The notes: generated from the letters alone by a model not told the origin. A stretch of DNA of 48,129 nucleotides from JAEUSG01 sp964590225 (GCA_964590225.1 CAZPWS010000023.1:1-48129); one strand, 5' to 3'. Counted from the first letter of the stretch, positions 24,358 to 34,272 are shown. Numbers and translations are program-made.

Positions 24358-26777
24358 TGAAACCATTGTTGTTATTTACATTTATGTTGGTTTGTTCGCA
24401 GCTTTTTTCCTGTGGAAAAGTGGTTGAGCCTGGGTTGAGCGATGGGAGAGCTTTTGAATATCCAGTTACCGTCACGGCTATGCTTGTTAGGGGCGCGCAG
24501 CGTGATTCGGTAACAGTGTCGTTTGCTGTGGATTCATCGCGGTGGGATAACTCAAGCCTTAGTCACCAGTACATGATATTGATAAAAAAACATCGGGGCA
24601 ACTCAATGGCAGAAATTGTAAGAAAACAGCTGCTTGCTTCAGACATTTCTCATTTATTTGTGAACTATAATGACACCCCCTCTTCGGTATTTCTTGATTC
24701 CGTTATTGTTTCTAACGATACCGTGTTTACGATGGTAACAGACAGCGGTTTTGCCGATAGCATTTATTATTCTGCTGTGGCGATTGTAGGTGTTGAGTGG
24801 GATACTATTTCTCAAAAGTTAAATGGCGGTTTTAGTGGCATTGTTTCCAATTCTAACAAGATAGTTACGGGCGCGGGGGTGGGGCTTACACTTTTTGATG
24901 GCAGACTCGAAACCTCAATTAACCCTGTTCCATATAGTGCAGTTGTGCCGTTGAATGGGGTAACAAGAATTATTGCGCATAAATATTCGGCGCTTCAACC
25001 TGTAAATGATATTGCCGCGTTGGTAGCTTTATCAAAGGCGAAGAACGATACGGGGGCCAGTTATAGCGGCCGCATTCTTAATGGCTTTTTTGCAAAACCG
25101 GAGACACTTTCCGTTTCTAATCGCAGTCAATTCACAAAATATGATACGGTGGGAGGTAATGGTTTGCAGATAGGTGGATTAATTTCGCTTGCAATGGGAT
25201 ATGGGCGCAAATATCTTGTTTTTGAATGTCAAAATAACAGTGGACAAAGGGTAGGACAACTACTTTGGGACGATATCCGTTTAAAGATGGCAAAGGCGGC
25301 TGTTGTTTTTGATTTTGACAGGGCAAATAGAGATTCTTTTTTTGTAAATAGTATCAGTAACAAACTGTGTGTTTTGTCCGGAGTCATACCAATAATTTTT
25401 GATACTTACGGCGATACTTCTTTTATTCCTGAAATTGACATATGGATAGCCACAAGAAAGATGAGTTCGTCTTTATTTGCAAGTGGTACTATGTCGGGGG
25501 GGACGCTTACCGATAAGGCAAACAATGCAGTTCCATGGGGCGACTGCATCATGGAAACCGTCCCTGAGCGGTTTATAATTCCATCAAGTGGACGGTTAAG
25601 GGAATCAATACTTGGTGGCTTTAACTATTACACGGGTTATCGTGTTTCACCGCTCGCTTCGGTTTCGAAACAGGCAAGTGGTGGATGGAGCGCTTCTGAT
25701 TTTGGGGGTGTTAGTAGTATTTCCACATCTGGAATCCGTAGGTCCGATTCAAGTATGGCGATATTGTCAAGATTAATTGAAACAGGCTCAATTTTGGGTC
25801 ATAAACAGGCAGCATTAAACACTTTCGACTCTTCGCTAATATCGGCGGTCAATCCAGATAGCTCACAAATTTCAGTTCCGTCATGGTTTGACATGATTCC
25901 TCTTTCGGATATTAAGACTAATTATTCGACTATAAGAGCCTATCTGCAAGCTGCAATTCCTGGTTATAGAGTTTCTGCTTCAGGGCGTGAATATTCTGTT
26001 TCGCAAGCTTATTCATTGGATAACGATTACAATCTCTATCAACATCCTTTCCGAGGAATACCCGTAACAAGTTCGCATGTTACGGAGGGTACAAAGGAGT
26101 TTGTTATCATTGTTGTAGCAAAGGGGCGGTTTTTTGGAGAAAAGAGGGTTTATTATTCTTCTTCGACCTCTTCGTATTCATTAGTGTGGGATGCAATTCC
26201 ACCACAGATTAAATGGGTCACGGAAAGTGGCAAGGATAATATACCCATATATCTGCCGTCTCAGGCCACTGCTTACGCTCCGATGTGTTATACCAACACT
26301 TCTACTCCATCCGCCAGCAAATGTACAGACTTCTCCGTTTTCAGGTCGGGAGTTTTTGATGTTTCTCTTTCAATCCAATCTTCGAGGTCTAAGTCTTGTG
26401 CGGTTCGTGATGCGGGGTTTGGTTTTATTCGTTCTGTAAGTTTAAATTTTAACTATAGTGCCGAATATTTAGGGAGTGACCCTCTTACAGGAGAAAGACG
26501 CTATGTAACCCCCAGTATTGTTGTATCACTTCCTGTCAATGAAATTGTAAAGCAGCAGTGGTCGGTGTATTACGCTTTAGGCAAGATTGCAGGCGCCTCA
26601 TATTCACTCACGGATGTGGCGTTTCGTAATATTGACTTTACGGGCTGGCGCAGTGGCAGGTGGGATATGTGGATCGAAACTGAAGACAGTTTTGGAAATA
26701 GGGGGCTCGCACCTTATGCCGGCAGTATTGCTGTTGATTTAGGAGAAACATCTGTGCGAACCCTGGAGATAAAGTAG
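24357..26777 (+). CDS. Exported lipoprotein-like surface protein, paralogue C of three
   Basis: Start is the ATG at 24357, which shares one base with the previous stop; a GTG three bases earlier is possible. The 806-residue protein has the best lipobox of the three (LFSC, about residue 18). Family blocks are FDTYGDTSF with DIWIATR (about 350-370), ETVPERF with GYRVSPL (about 400-430), KEFVIIVVAKGRFF with WDAIPPQIKW (about 580-620), DPLTGERRY, and GRWDMWIETEDSFGNRG (about 770-785). The gene is followed after 2 nt by the large TPR gene. Function unknown; probably outer-membrane anchored. Confidence 0.6.
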   Translation: MKPLLLFTFMLVCSQLFSCGKVVEPGLSDGRAFEYPVTVTAMLVRGAQRDSVTVSFAVDSSRWDNSSLSHQYMILIKKHRGNSMAEIVRKQLLASDISHLFVNYNDTPSSVFLDSVIVSNDTVFTMVTDSGFADSIYYSAVAIVGVEWDTISQKLNGGFSGIVSNSNKIVTGAGVGLTLFDGRLETSINPVPYSAVVPLNGVTRIIAHKYSALQPVNDIAALVALSKAKNDTGASYSGRILNGFFAKPETLSVSNRSQFTKYDTVGGNGLQIGGLISLAMGYGRKYLVFECQNNSGQRVGQLLWDDIRLKMAKAAVVFDFDRANRDSFFVNSISNKLCVLSGVIPIIFDTYGDTSFIPEIDIWIATRKMSSSLFASGTMSGGTLTDKANNAVPWGDCIMETVPERFIIPSSGRLRESILGGFNYYTGYRVSPLASVSKQASGGWSASDFGGVSSISTSGIRRSDSSMAILSRLIETGSILGHKQAALNTFDSSLISAVNPDSSQISVPSWFDMIPLSDIKTNYSTIRAYLQAAIPGYRVSASGREYSVSQAYSLDNDYNLYQHPFRGIPVTSSHVTEGTKEFVIIVVAKGRFFGEKRVYYSSSTSSYSLVWDAIPPQIKWVTESGKDNIPIYLPSQATAYAPMCYTNTSTPSASKCTDFSVFRSGVFDVSLSIQSSRSKSCAVRDAGFGFIRSVSLNFNYSAEYLGSDPLTGERRYVTPSIVVSLPVNEIVKQQWSVYYALGKIAGASYSLTDVAFRNIDFTGWRSGRWDMWIETEDSFGNRGLAPYAGSIAVDLGETSVRTLEIK

Positions 26778-26779
26778 AA

Positions 26780-29700
26780 ATGTTTATAGCTTTGTTACTT
26801 GTTGTAGCGCTTGTTTCCGTACCGATTATAAATGAGCAGGTATTAAAGGTTGAAAACCTCTCAGAACGGCAACGAGCTATTCATCGAAGTATATCGGATA
26901 TTGATGCCGCTGCCGCATCCGGTGATTCCAGAGCAGAAAGAGACAGTACCGAAGCGTTGATAGAACGATACAGTAACTATACTGATGAACTTAGCAAAAC
27001 TGCTGTTCAATTAGGCCTTTTCCGTCTCGCTTCAAGGGGACTCCAGACAGCACTAACTGTTACCGACTACGAGAATGCGATTGATGACTGCAATAGGTTG
27101 TTACAAAAATTTCCAAATACACTTGTTGCCGAACAGATTTTCTTGATTGCAGCAAAGTGTCATATTGCCATGGCTGATATGGGGAGTTCGCCAAGGTCTA
27201 ACTTTGAAAAGGCCATAGAGTATCTGGAAAGAATTGAACAGAACAGAAGTGAAGCTATAAATTTTCCAAAATATAAGTTTGTTGAAATTAAGCCAGACAG
27301 GTATTATAACCTTGACAGAGGTAAGGTTGTTCTTAAAAATCGCGACCTTGCAAAAAAGGTGTACACTCTTGAGGATGTCATTCGTGAGCAGGCTACGGAT
27401 ACTACGCAGACAAAGGGAGAGCTTCTTTCAGATGCCGTAATGGAAATAGGACATTGTCTCAGCAAAATGGGAGAGGGCGCGAAGGCAAGAGAGCAGTACA
27501 GTATAATACTGGATTTATTCAAGGAATCCGATCTTGTTGACAAGGCTGCTAAGGCGATAGCTGATTCATATGTAAAAGAAGCGGATATGTTGGATGCGTC
27601 AATTATAAGAATGACCGACTCTTCGCTAATAACAGAAACCCGCCATAAAAGAGACAAACTCTATGAAAGTGCTGTTGACGCCTATTTAAAATTCCTGAAT
27701 GTGTATATTCAAAGTTCGCTGTTGTCGAAAGCAACGATTGCTCTTGGCGGTGTTTACTTTAAGCTTGGGCGCAACGAGGAGGCATATACTACATTCGCGA
27801 AAGCAATAAGTTCAATAAAAGTTATTGAGGAGCAGGCCAAGGTTCAACTGGATATTGGCAACTATTATTTTGGTGAAAAAAAGTGGGATGATGCCATTGA
27901 AAATTATGCAAAAGTGCTTCAGAATTATTCCGGTACTGAGTTTGCCTCAAATGCACAGTATCTTCTCGGGGAGTGCCATGAGGCAAAGGGAGACACCGTT
28001 TCTGCCATCAAGGCGTACGAGACCGTTATAGAGGAATTTAGAAGTTCAAAATTTTTTCCGGCTGCGGCATCTAAGCTTGCAACATTTTACATGGATTCCA
28101 AAGATTATGCAAGGGCACAGCAGCTTTTGCGTCAGAGTGTTAGCCGTTTCCCAGAAAGTAATGTAGCTGCTCAATCACAGTATAGAATAGGTATTATCTA
28201 TGTCCAACTTGCTGACGCCGATTCGGTAAAAGGGGTGAGTAAGGAGCAGCTTGATATTAAATATCGCCTTGCCATAAAGGAGTTTGAAACTGTTGTAGGG
28301 CAGTACGATAAAGCCTACGAATGGGTTGAGAAGTCGATACTCGAAATGGGCAAATGTCACATGAAGATTGGAAACAAGGATGATGCCCGGAAAACGCTTG
28401 ATAACTTAAGCTCACAGCAGATGATGGTAGAAAAGTACAGAATACTTGGGGTTGCAGGCTCAGACTCCTCCATTGTGAGCGATTTTTACGATCAGTTGTC
28501 AAAACTTACTGACCCACAAGCCAAGGCGGTGCAGTACATTGAGATTGGCAGGCGACTGGCAGGGGAGGAGCTTAATCTGCTTGATAGTGCGATAGCCGTG
28601 TACAGGACTGCTATATCAATTGCGAAAGATAGCGTTACAATCATGACGGCATATGGTGAAATGGGTAGCGTGTATGTACAAAAGGGTGAATATAGAAAGG
28701 GCAGAAGGCTTTTCCAAGATGAAGTATTAAATAATTCAAGGTGTGATGCGCAGAGGAGAGAACAGTTTGAATTCAAAGTGGCGGATACCTATTTCCGCGA
28801 TAAAACATTTGATGAGGCTATAAAGGTATTGGCCGCCTATGTAGATCGGTATCCTGATAACACATTGTTTGCTCCACCGTCTCTTTTTATGCTTGGCAAA
28901 TCGAGAAGTATGATTGGAGATCATGATGGGGCAATGCGTGAATATCAGCGGCTGTTCGACCGTTTTCCGGATGCTAAGGATTTAATCGACAATGCAGTTT
29001 TAGCCTACGCAGAGGCGCTTCAGGGGAACGATGAGCCAATAGAGGCCAAAGATTTTGTATTGTCTTTTGTGAAGAAAAACCCCGGAACAGCTGCTATGCC
29101 GGCGCATTATTTCAAGGTTGCAGAGCTTTATCGGATGGCACTATCAAGGCCTGATTCGGCGGCTTATTTTTATGAAAAGGTTTTAAATTTTCCGGACCAC
29201 TATCTTTTTTCTGCCGCTGCTTACAATCTTGGCAAATTAAGAGTAGCTGAAGGGCGTGATAACGATGCAATCGAAGCTTATGCTAAAGTCAAAAGAGATG
29301 ATGTGGAGTATTTTAGAGTGGCCCAAGGTGAAATTGGCTCAATTAAAGGAAAGACAGATCCAGTTGGAGCCATAAAAAACTATGAAGACATCGAACTAAC
29401 AAGTCCTGATGTTGACGATAAAATTCTTTCGAGAATCGGAATTGCTGATGTATATGCGGCGCAGAAAAATTATAAAGAGGCCGCGGCATCTTACATGATG
29501 GTGGTTGAGAAGTATGTTGAAACAAAGACCGATCTGAGAGAGGTTGCAATAGTTAAGCTGATAGATGTGCTGAATAACGACGGTCGTTATAATGATATTA
29601 TTTCTTGGGCGGATAGAATGATTAGGGAATTCCCTTCAAGCAAGTTTATTCTTAACGCCTATTATTTTAAGGCAAATTCTCTAAGTATGCTCAAGAAGTA

Positions 29701-30139
29701 CAATGAAGCAAGAGATGTGTTTAAGCTTGTTATGGAAAAGGATACAGTTGGTACTCTCGCGGAGATTTCTCAGTATCAGCGCGCCGAGTGTCTTGTATCC
29801 ATGCAGGATGGTGTTTCTGCGGTTAAGGAGATGAACTTATTCATTCAAAAGTATCCTAAAAGCCAGCTGGTTGCTAACGCTCTTTTTAGTATTGCCAATT
29901 ATGAGTATGGACTTGAAAATTACTCTAAGGCAAAACCAATCTATATTCGTATTCTCGCAGAGTATCCTGCTTTCGCAGCTTTTTGCTGGGTTAAAAATTA
30001 TCTTGCATTTTCGTACAATAAAGAGGGTTCATGGCGTAAGGCCAAGTCGATTTATGAGGAAGTTCGAGGTTCATCGTGCGATAAAGATGCGAAAAATTTT
30101 GCAAAAGAACAAATTCAGGCAATAAATGTTCAGAATTAG
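26780..30139 (+). CDS. Large TPR scaffold protein, exported or membrane-anchored
   Basis: The 1119-residue protein has one short N-terminal hydrophobic segment (FIALLLVVALVSVP, 2-15), then an all-helical body of tetratricopeptide-like repeats to the end, with many A..LG.....G....A...Y......P elements such as YLLGECHEAKGDTVSAIKAY and MLGKSRSMIGDHDGAMREYQ. It is probably a periplasmic scaffold of the BamD/CpoB style but far longer. It starts 2 nt after paralogue C and is followed after 33 nt by the TolQ-like gene. Such TPR proteins commonly bridge inner-membrane motors and outer-membrane parts; that role here is inferred. Confidence 0.72.
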   Translation: MFIALLLVVALVSVPIINEQVLKVENLSERQRAIHRSISDIDAAAASGDSRAERDSTEALIERYSNYTDELSKTAVQLGLFRLASRGLQTALTVTDYENAIDDCNRLLQKFPNTLVAEQIFLIAAKCHIAMADMGSSPRSNFEKAIEYLERIEQNRSEAINFPKYKFVEIKPDRYYNLDRGKVVLKNRDLAKKVYTLEDVIREQATDTTQTKGELLSDAVMEIGHCLSKMGEGAKAREQYSIILDLFKESDLVDKAAKAIADSYVKEADMLDASIIRMTDSSLITETRHKRDKLYESAVDAYLKFLNVYIQSSLLSKATIALGGVYFKLGRNEEAYTTFAKAISSIKVIEEQAKVQLDIGNYYFGEKKWDDAIENYAKVLQNYSGTEFASNAQYLLGECHEAKGDTVSAIKAYETVIEEFRSSKFFPAAASKLATFYMDSKDYARAQQLLRQSVSRFPESNVAAQSQYRIGIIYVQLADADSVKGVSKEQLDIKYRLAIKEFETVVGQYDKAYEWVEKSILEMGKCHMKIGNKDDARKTLDNLSSQQMMVEKYRILGVAGSDSSIVSDFYDQLSKLTDPQAKAVQYIEIGRRLAGEELNLLDSAIAVYRTAISIAKDSVTIMTAYGEMGSVYVQKGEYRKGRRLFQDEVLNNSRCDAQRREQFEFKVADTYFRDKTFDEAIKVLAAYVDRYPDNTLFAPPSLFMLGKSRSMIGDHDGAMREYQRLFDRFPDAKDLIDNAVLAYAEALQGNDEPIEAKDFVLSFVKKNPGTAAMPAHYFKVAELYRMALSRPDSAAYFYEKVLNFPDHYLFSAAAYNLGKLRVAEGRDNDAIEAYAKVKRDDVEYFRVAQGEIGSIKGKTDPVGAIKNYEDIELTSPDVDDKILSRIGIADVYAAQKNYKEAAASYMMVVEKYVETKTDLREVAIVKLIDVLNNDGRYNDIISWADRMIREFPSSKFILNAYYFKANSLSMLKKYNEARDVFKLVMEKDTVGTLAEISQYQRAECLVSMQDGVSAVKEMNLFIQKYPKSQLVANALFSIANYEYGLENYSKAKPIYIRILAEYPAFAAFCWVKNYLAFSYNKEGSWRKAKSIYEEVRGSSCDKDAKNFAKEQIQAINVQN

Positions 30140-30172
30140 TAGTTTAATATGGTTATAAACAAGGAGGCATAG

Positions 30173-30907
30173 ATGGTTTTTAGAGTTTTTCCAATGGTTG
30201 TTTTTGCGATCTTAATTTTCACCGGTCAGGCGAGGGCTGAATTTAATATTGTAAAGTACTATATGGACGGTGGTCCTGTTATGCATCCGCTGCTTGTGTT
30301 TTCCGTTATTATTGTTGGTATAAGCATCGAAAGACTTTTGGTCTCTTTCCTGTTGAGCAGAAAAATGACGGCAGGTGAGTTTACTGACTTTATGGAAAAG
30401 ACTTTAAAGGAAACACCGGACAACAAAGCGTTGTCTGTAGAAAAAATGGTTGAGTACTGTCAGAAACGGGGTGGGCCGGTAGCGAGCGTTTTGTTGGAGG
30501 GGCTGCGTAAGTTTCAGGATAGTAAAAAAAACGGACTCAGCCTCGTTGAAACAAAAGCATGGATGAATTCTGCTATTGAGGAGCGTGGCAGGGTTGAAAT
30601 TCCTGTTCTTGAAGCAAGACTTGGCATTATAGCTACTATTGCTAATATCTCTCCTCTTGTAGGTTTGTTCGGGACGGTTATTGGTATGATTGGCGCTTTT
30701 GAGACCATGGCACAGTCGGCAGGAGGTGCGAAGCCTGATGAGTTGTCTGGCAATATTTCTGTTGCTCTTTTAACTACGGCAGGCGGTCTTTTTGTTGCGA
30801 TTCCTGCTTTGCTTATCTATAGTTTTTTGAAAGCCAAGACAGAGGCGTACATATTGCAAATGGAAGAAGTTGCCATTTTAATGGTTGATTCGCTGGTGTC
30901 TGATTAA
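30173..30907 (+). CDS. MotA/TolQ/ExbB-family proton channel subunit
   Basis: The 244-residue protein has three inner-membrane segments in the ExbB/TolQ order: PLLVFSVIIVGISIERLL (38-56), GIIATIANISPLVGLFGTVIGM (about 146-170) and ISVALLTTAGGLFVAIPALLIYSF (about 191-216). The GLFGTVIGMIGAF signature and the TTAGGL motif are diagnostic. With ExbD/TolR partners it forms a proton-driven motor. The extreme N-terminus (2-22, ending GQARA) looks like a cleavable signal peptide, as in ExbB proteins with a periplasmic extension. AAGGAGG precedes the ATG, the strongest ribosome-binding site in the operon. The two ExbD genes follow directly. Confidence 0.92.
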   Translation: MVFRVFPMVVFAILIFTGQARAEFNIVKYYMDGGPVMHPLLVFSVIIVGISIERLLVSFLLSRKMTAGEFTDFMEKTLKETPDNKALSVEKMVEYCQKRGGPVASVLLEGLRKFQDSKKNGLSLVETKAWMNSAIEERGRVEIPVLEARLGIIATIANISPLVGLFGTVIGMIGAFETMAQSAGGAKPDELSGNISVALLTTAGGLFVAIPALLIYSFLKAKTEAYILQMEEVAILMVDSLVSD

Positions 30908-30925
30908 TATGGGAGATGCTGGCAA

Positions 30926-31810
30926 ATGAATTTAAAGAGAAAGAGGAAATTAGGTGACGCCAAGCTGAGTTTGTCACCCATGATTGATGTTACATTTCTC
31001 CTCTTGATTTATTTTATTGTGTCAATACAAATGGAGCCTTCGCTTGACGATAGGCTTGCACTGCCGGATTCTCGTTATTCCATAAAGCAGGATGAGTCGG
31101 CGCTTCAGATATATGTGCTTAGGGCGCATTTGAATACTGACGGCTCAATTAACCCCGATTCCACTGGCTTAATTGCCTTTGCGGATAGGGCAGGCACTCC
31201 AGATAGCTGTCTTTATTGTGGGCAATCATTTAAAAAGAAGGTGGGAGAAGTACTTGTTCCTGATACAACTACATGGGTAACGGAGTCATATGTTATTAAC
31301 GCTAAAGGGCGGATCGTTTACGGAGGCTTGCCAGAAATAGTTGACACAAATACGGGGGAAGTTATCGTTGGCGGCGAGGAAAAAGAAGATGTTATTGTAA
31401 AGGATAAAGTTCTTGAGGGGCGGAATAAGTTTTGTCGAAGATGTGGCAATAATATGCTTTTTGTAACTCTTGACATGGTGCCCAAAGCGCTAGATATAGC
31501 ACGAAATGCGTTATTGGAAAAAGCGATTGCAGTAGAAAATTCAAATCGCATGCAGAAACAGAAACCACCTCTTACCGAAATTGAAATTGATAATCTTAAA
31601 GCAGATATGCCTTTAATGATTAAGGCGGATGCAAAGACATTTTATGGCAGAATAATCCAAGTTGTTGAAAGGGCACGCGAAGCCGGTGTTACAAAGTTTG
31701 CGCTTGTAACGAGTTCTGAAAGCACCTGGTCGCAGGAGCATGCTGATATTCAGGCAGCATATACCAAAAAGCTTATTGAAGAGGGCAAGATTAAGGTGAA
31801 AGGAAACTAA
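30926..31810 (+). CDS. ExbD/TolR-family protein with an inserted double CxxCG module
   Basis: The N-terminus is a standard ExbD/TolR: a basic cytoplasmic tail, then SLSPMIDVTFLLLIYFIVS with the proton-relaying Asp21 in the single transmembrane helix. The periplasmic part is about twice the usual size (294 residues against roughly 140). An insertion of about 100 residues carries CLYCG (95-99) and CRRCG (170-174), a four-cysteine arrangement like a split zinc ribbon. The C-terminal ExbD fold resumes (LMIKADAKTFYGRIIQVVERA...VTKFALVTSSE). Four cysteines in an extracytoplasmic domain may bind metal or form disulfides. The insertion is the most unusual feature of the motor module. Confidence 0.88.
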   Translation: MNLKRKRKLGDAKLSLSPMIDVTFLLLIYFIVSIQMEPSLDDRLALPDSRYSIKQDESALQIYVLRAHLNTDGSINPDSTGLIAFADRAGTPDSCLYCGQSFKKKVGEVLVPDTTTWVTESYVINAKGRIVYGGLPEIVDTNTGEVIVGGEEKEDVIVKDKVLEGRNKFCRRCGNNMLFVTLDMVPKALDIARNALLEKAIAVENSNRMQKQKPPLTEIEIDNLKADMPLMIKADAKTFYGRIIQVVERAREAGVTKFALVTSSESTWSQEHADIQAAYTKKLIEEGKIKVKGN

Positions 31811-31816
31811 TTTCAA

Positions 31817-32335
31817 ATGGCAATGAAGCGCAGACAAATGGCCGTCTCGGAAGAGGTTGACATCACATCCATGATCGATGTGGTATTTCAGCTTATTATC
31901 TTTTTTATGGTTGCCATGTCGATGGCGATGGTTTACGGAATAGCTATTAAGTTTCCTCCAAATGTTAAGAGTGCTGCAAACCAAAAAAAATCTACAGAAA
32001 AGCAGATTATCGTGTATATGGGAGCTGATTATTTCGACAAAGATCATAATATTATAAGGGATGGTGAGCTAAAAATAAATGGCGAGATTGTGCCCCTCGG
32101 CTACTCTGATCAGTCAACACAGGAAGGCAGAAAAAAATTTCTTTCTGAGCGGCGAGATGGGTTTAGATATTTAAGAGACAAAATGCGCCATTTGGTTAAA
32201 ATCGAAGGTTATAAGGGCGACATGCTAAATATCAATGGTGACATGATAACCTATCACGAAAAGATGGTCAGCATTATCGATCAGGGTAAGGCTGCGGGAA
32301 TAAAGGGGTTCGCCCTGAACCCACCTTTTAAATGA
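31817..32335 (+). CDS. ExbD/TolR-family protein (second copy)
   Basis: The 172-residue protein has the TolR layout: cytoplasmic basic tail, SMIDVVFQLIIFFMV with Asp21 in the membrane helix, and a periplasmic domain ending in DQGKAAGIKGFAL. It has no cysteine module. Two different ExbD paralogues beside one TolQ homologue imply a heteromeric motor, as in the AglR-AglQ-AglS set of Myxococcus. The ribosome-binding site is weak, so translation probably couples to the upstream gene 6 nt away. Its stop overlaps the next start. Confidence 0.9.
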   Translation: MAMKRRQMAVSEEVDITSMIDVVFQLIIFFMVAMSMAMVYGIAIKFPPNVKSAANQKKSTEKQIIVYMGADYFDKDHNIIRDGELKINGEIVPLGYSDQSTQEGRKKFLSERRDGFRYLRDKMRHLVKIEGYKGDMLNINGDMITYHEKMVSIIDQGKAAGIKGFALNPPFK

Positions 32336-34272
32336 GAATGATTTTTGGCAAAACGGCTGGCAAAACGATAAAAACAATTCGGATTGCTACTGTTCTGGCT
32401 GTTTTTCTTTTTGCTTCTCTTGTTTGGCGTTCTTATGGGAAAAAGGCCGACTCCTCTGCTTCGTATATACCAACACTGTTAAGGTTAGGTAAGGTTACGC
32501 GGATATACAATCTGGCGGACGATCAATTCCGCTATGGTCAGTTTTGGATGGGTACAGATGCGGGAGCTGTAAAGGTAAACAGGCTTGACGGTAGTTCAAG
32601 ACATTACGGTTTACACAATGGTTTGCCATCTGAGACAGTATCGGATGTTCTTCCCCTCAGAAGGGGAGTGTTGCTTGCAACATGGAATGGTCTGGTGTTA
32701 CTCGATCCCGATTCCGGTAAGGTGATTTCATATGTGAGTTCTCAGAAGGGATTCTCCTCGGATAGATACTTCACACTAATTTTTAACAATGGGCTAATTT
32801 ACGCTGGAGGCGACAGAGGTATAGATGTTATTGATACTGCTATGAATATTGTCAATTCTATTGTCAAAAAGGGTTCGCTTGCAAGAAGGGAAGTTTATGC
32901 GCTATCTATTTATGGCAAGAAGCTATATGCCGGCCATGATGAGGGACAAATCACCATTATTGACAATGAAACGGGTAAGGTTACAAAACCTTTAGTTCCG
33001 CGTATTGCTGGTAAAAAAACGGTTATTACGGATATTCTGGCAGAAAAAAAAGCGGTATTTTTCACAACTACCGATGCAGGGGTTTGGAGGCTAAAAGAAA
33101 ATTCAGATTCTCTTGATGTTTTCTCGCCTTCCAGTGGTTTCCCTGCCAAGGGCGCTTATGCCGTAAGTAGGATAGATAACGAACTTTGGTACGGAACGGC
33201 TTTTGGAATTGTTCGGAGCTTATCTGATAGTGGCCCATGGCTATTAATGCGCGATGAAAAGGGTACGGTTGACGGATTATATGCAGTTACCGCGCTTGAT
33301 GATGATGCTGATGGTGTATGGCTGGGTCTTATGGATAAAGGGCTTTATCGGTTAGCCAAAGAAAAAGTGGAGTGGACAGCTATATATACCGGGCTTACGC
33401 ATGATTTAGTAAAAGCAATTGGTTTTACAGATAATACTGCATGGTTTGGTTTTGGTTATCTTGGTAATGGGCTTGATTTATTTGATATTAAGAAAATGAC
33501 ATTCAGGTTGAATAGAAGCGGAAGTGCTGATATTCCCGTCGATAAGATTACAAAAATAAAAAGTTATGGTGATTTTCTCTTTTTATGTAGCTACGAAGGT
33601 CTTCTCATACGGAATAGTAAGAGCGGTCAGGAATTTGATTTGTGTGGAAGTATTGGTGATGTAATTATACGGGATGTAACGGATGTTGTATTATGTGGTA
33701 ACAGGCTCTGGATTGCTTCGCTGCCAGGGCTTCACTGTTTTGATTTTTACAAAAAAAGTTTTATAGATAATAATAATGTAATAAAAGACGCTATTACGCA
33801 AATGGCTGTTTCTGGAGATACGATTTATGCAGCGACCCTCCGTTCCGGTGTTCAAACTTTTTCTGCTGCAAATGGATCTGTTTTCGAAATGCTGTATTTT
33901 GATGGTAAAAGAGTTGATAATATTGCGCTGCTTGGAAATGGTTTGTACGCCTCTCTTTCCGGCGGTGATCTTGCGGTAGTTGACAACAGAAGTGAATCCA
34001 ATAAATACAGGATAGAGAGGCGCGGGATTTTAGATTCAGCTGTTGTTAGTGTTCTTAAAGCAATTGATAACACGCTCTGGGTGGGCACAAAGAACCATGG
34101 AATAGTTCTTTACAATGATTCCCTAAAAAGATTCGCAACTCTCGATTATCGCTACGGCCTTATCAATAACGATATTTTATCCATGGAATGTAATGATAGC
34201 AGAATTTGGATAGGTTTGGCTGGTGGTGTAGCCAGTTTTGAGCGGAGAGAGGTTTATAATGTTTTTTGGTAA
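32332..34272 (+). CDS. Exported or membrane-anchored beta-propeller protein
   Basis: The 646-residue protein has an N-terminal membrane or signal segment (IRIATVLAVFLFASLVW, about 17-33) followed by repeating blades with the two-component-regulator propeller pattern, for example FWMGTDAGAVKVN, HNGLPSETVSDVLP, LLATWNGLVLLD, LWYGTAFGIVR, LWVGTKNHGIVLYN and IWIGLAGGVASFE. No kinase or DNA-binding domain is attached, so it is probably a structural or sensory propeller in the periplasm. The start overlaps the exbD stop (ATGA) with no Shine-Dalgarno, indicating translational coupling with the motor genes. Confidence 0.75.
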   Translation: MRMIFGKTAGKTIKTIRIATVLAVFLFASLVWRSYGKKADSSASYIPTLLRLGKVTRIYNLADDQFRYGQFWMGTDAGAVKVNRLDGSSRHYGLHNGLPSETVSDVLPLRRGVLLATWNGLVLLDPDSGKVISYVSSQKGFSSDRYFTLIFNNGLIYAGGDRGIDVIDTAMNIVNSIVKKGSLARREVYALSIYGKKLYAGHDEGQITIIDNETGKVTKPLVPRIAGKKTVITDILAEKKAVFFTTTDAGVWRLKENSDSLDVFSPSSGFPAKGAYAVSRIDNELWYGTAFGIVRSLSDSGPWLLMRDEKGTVDGLYAVTALDDDADGVWLGLMDKGLYRLAKEKVEWTAIYTGLTHDLVKAIGFTDNTAWFGFGYLGNGLDLFDIKKMTFRLNRSGSADIPVDKITKIKSYGDFLFLCSYEGLLIRNSKSGQEFDLCGSIGDVIIRDVTDVVLCGNRLWIASLPGLHCFDFYKKSFIDNNNVIKDAITQMAVSGDTIYAATLRSGVQTFSAANGSVFEMLYFDGKRVDNIALLGNGLYASLSGGDLAVVDNRSESNKYRIERRGILDSAVVSVLKAIDNTLWVGTKNHGIVLYNDSLKRFATLDYRYGLINNDILSMECNDSRIWIGLAGGVASFERREVYNVFW

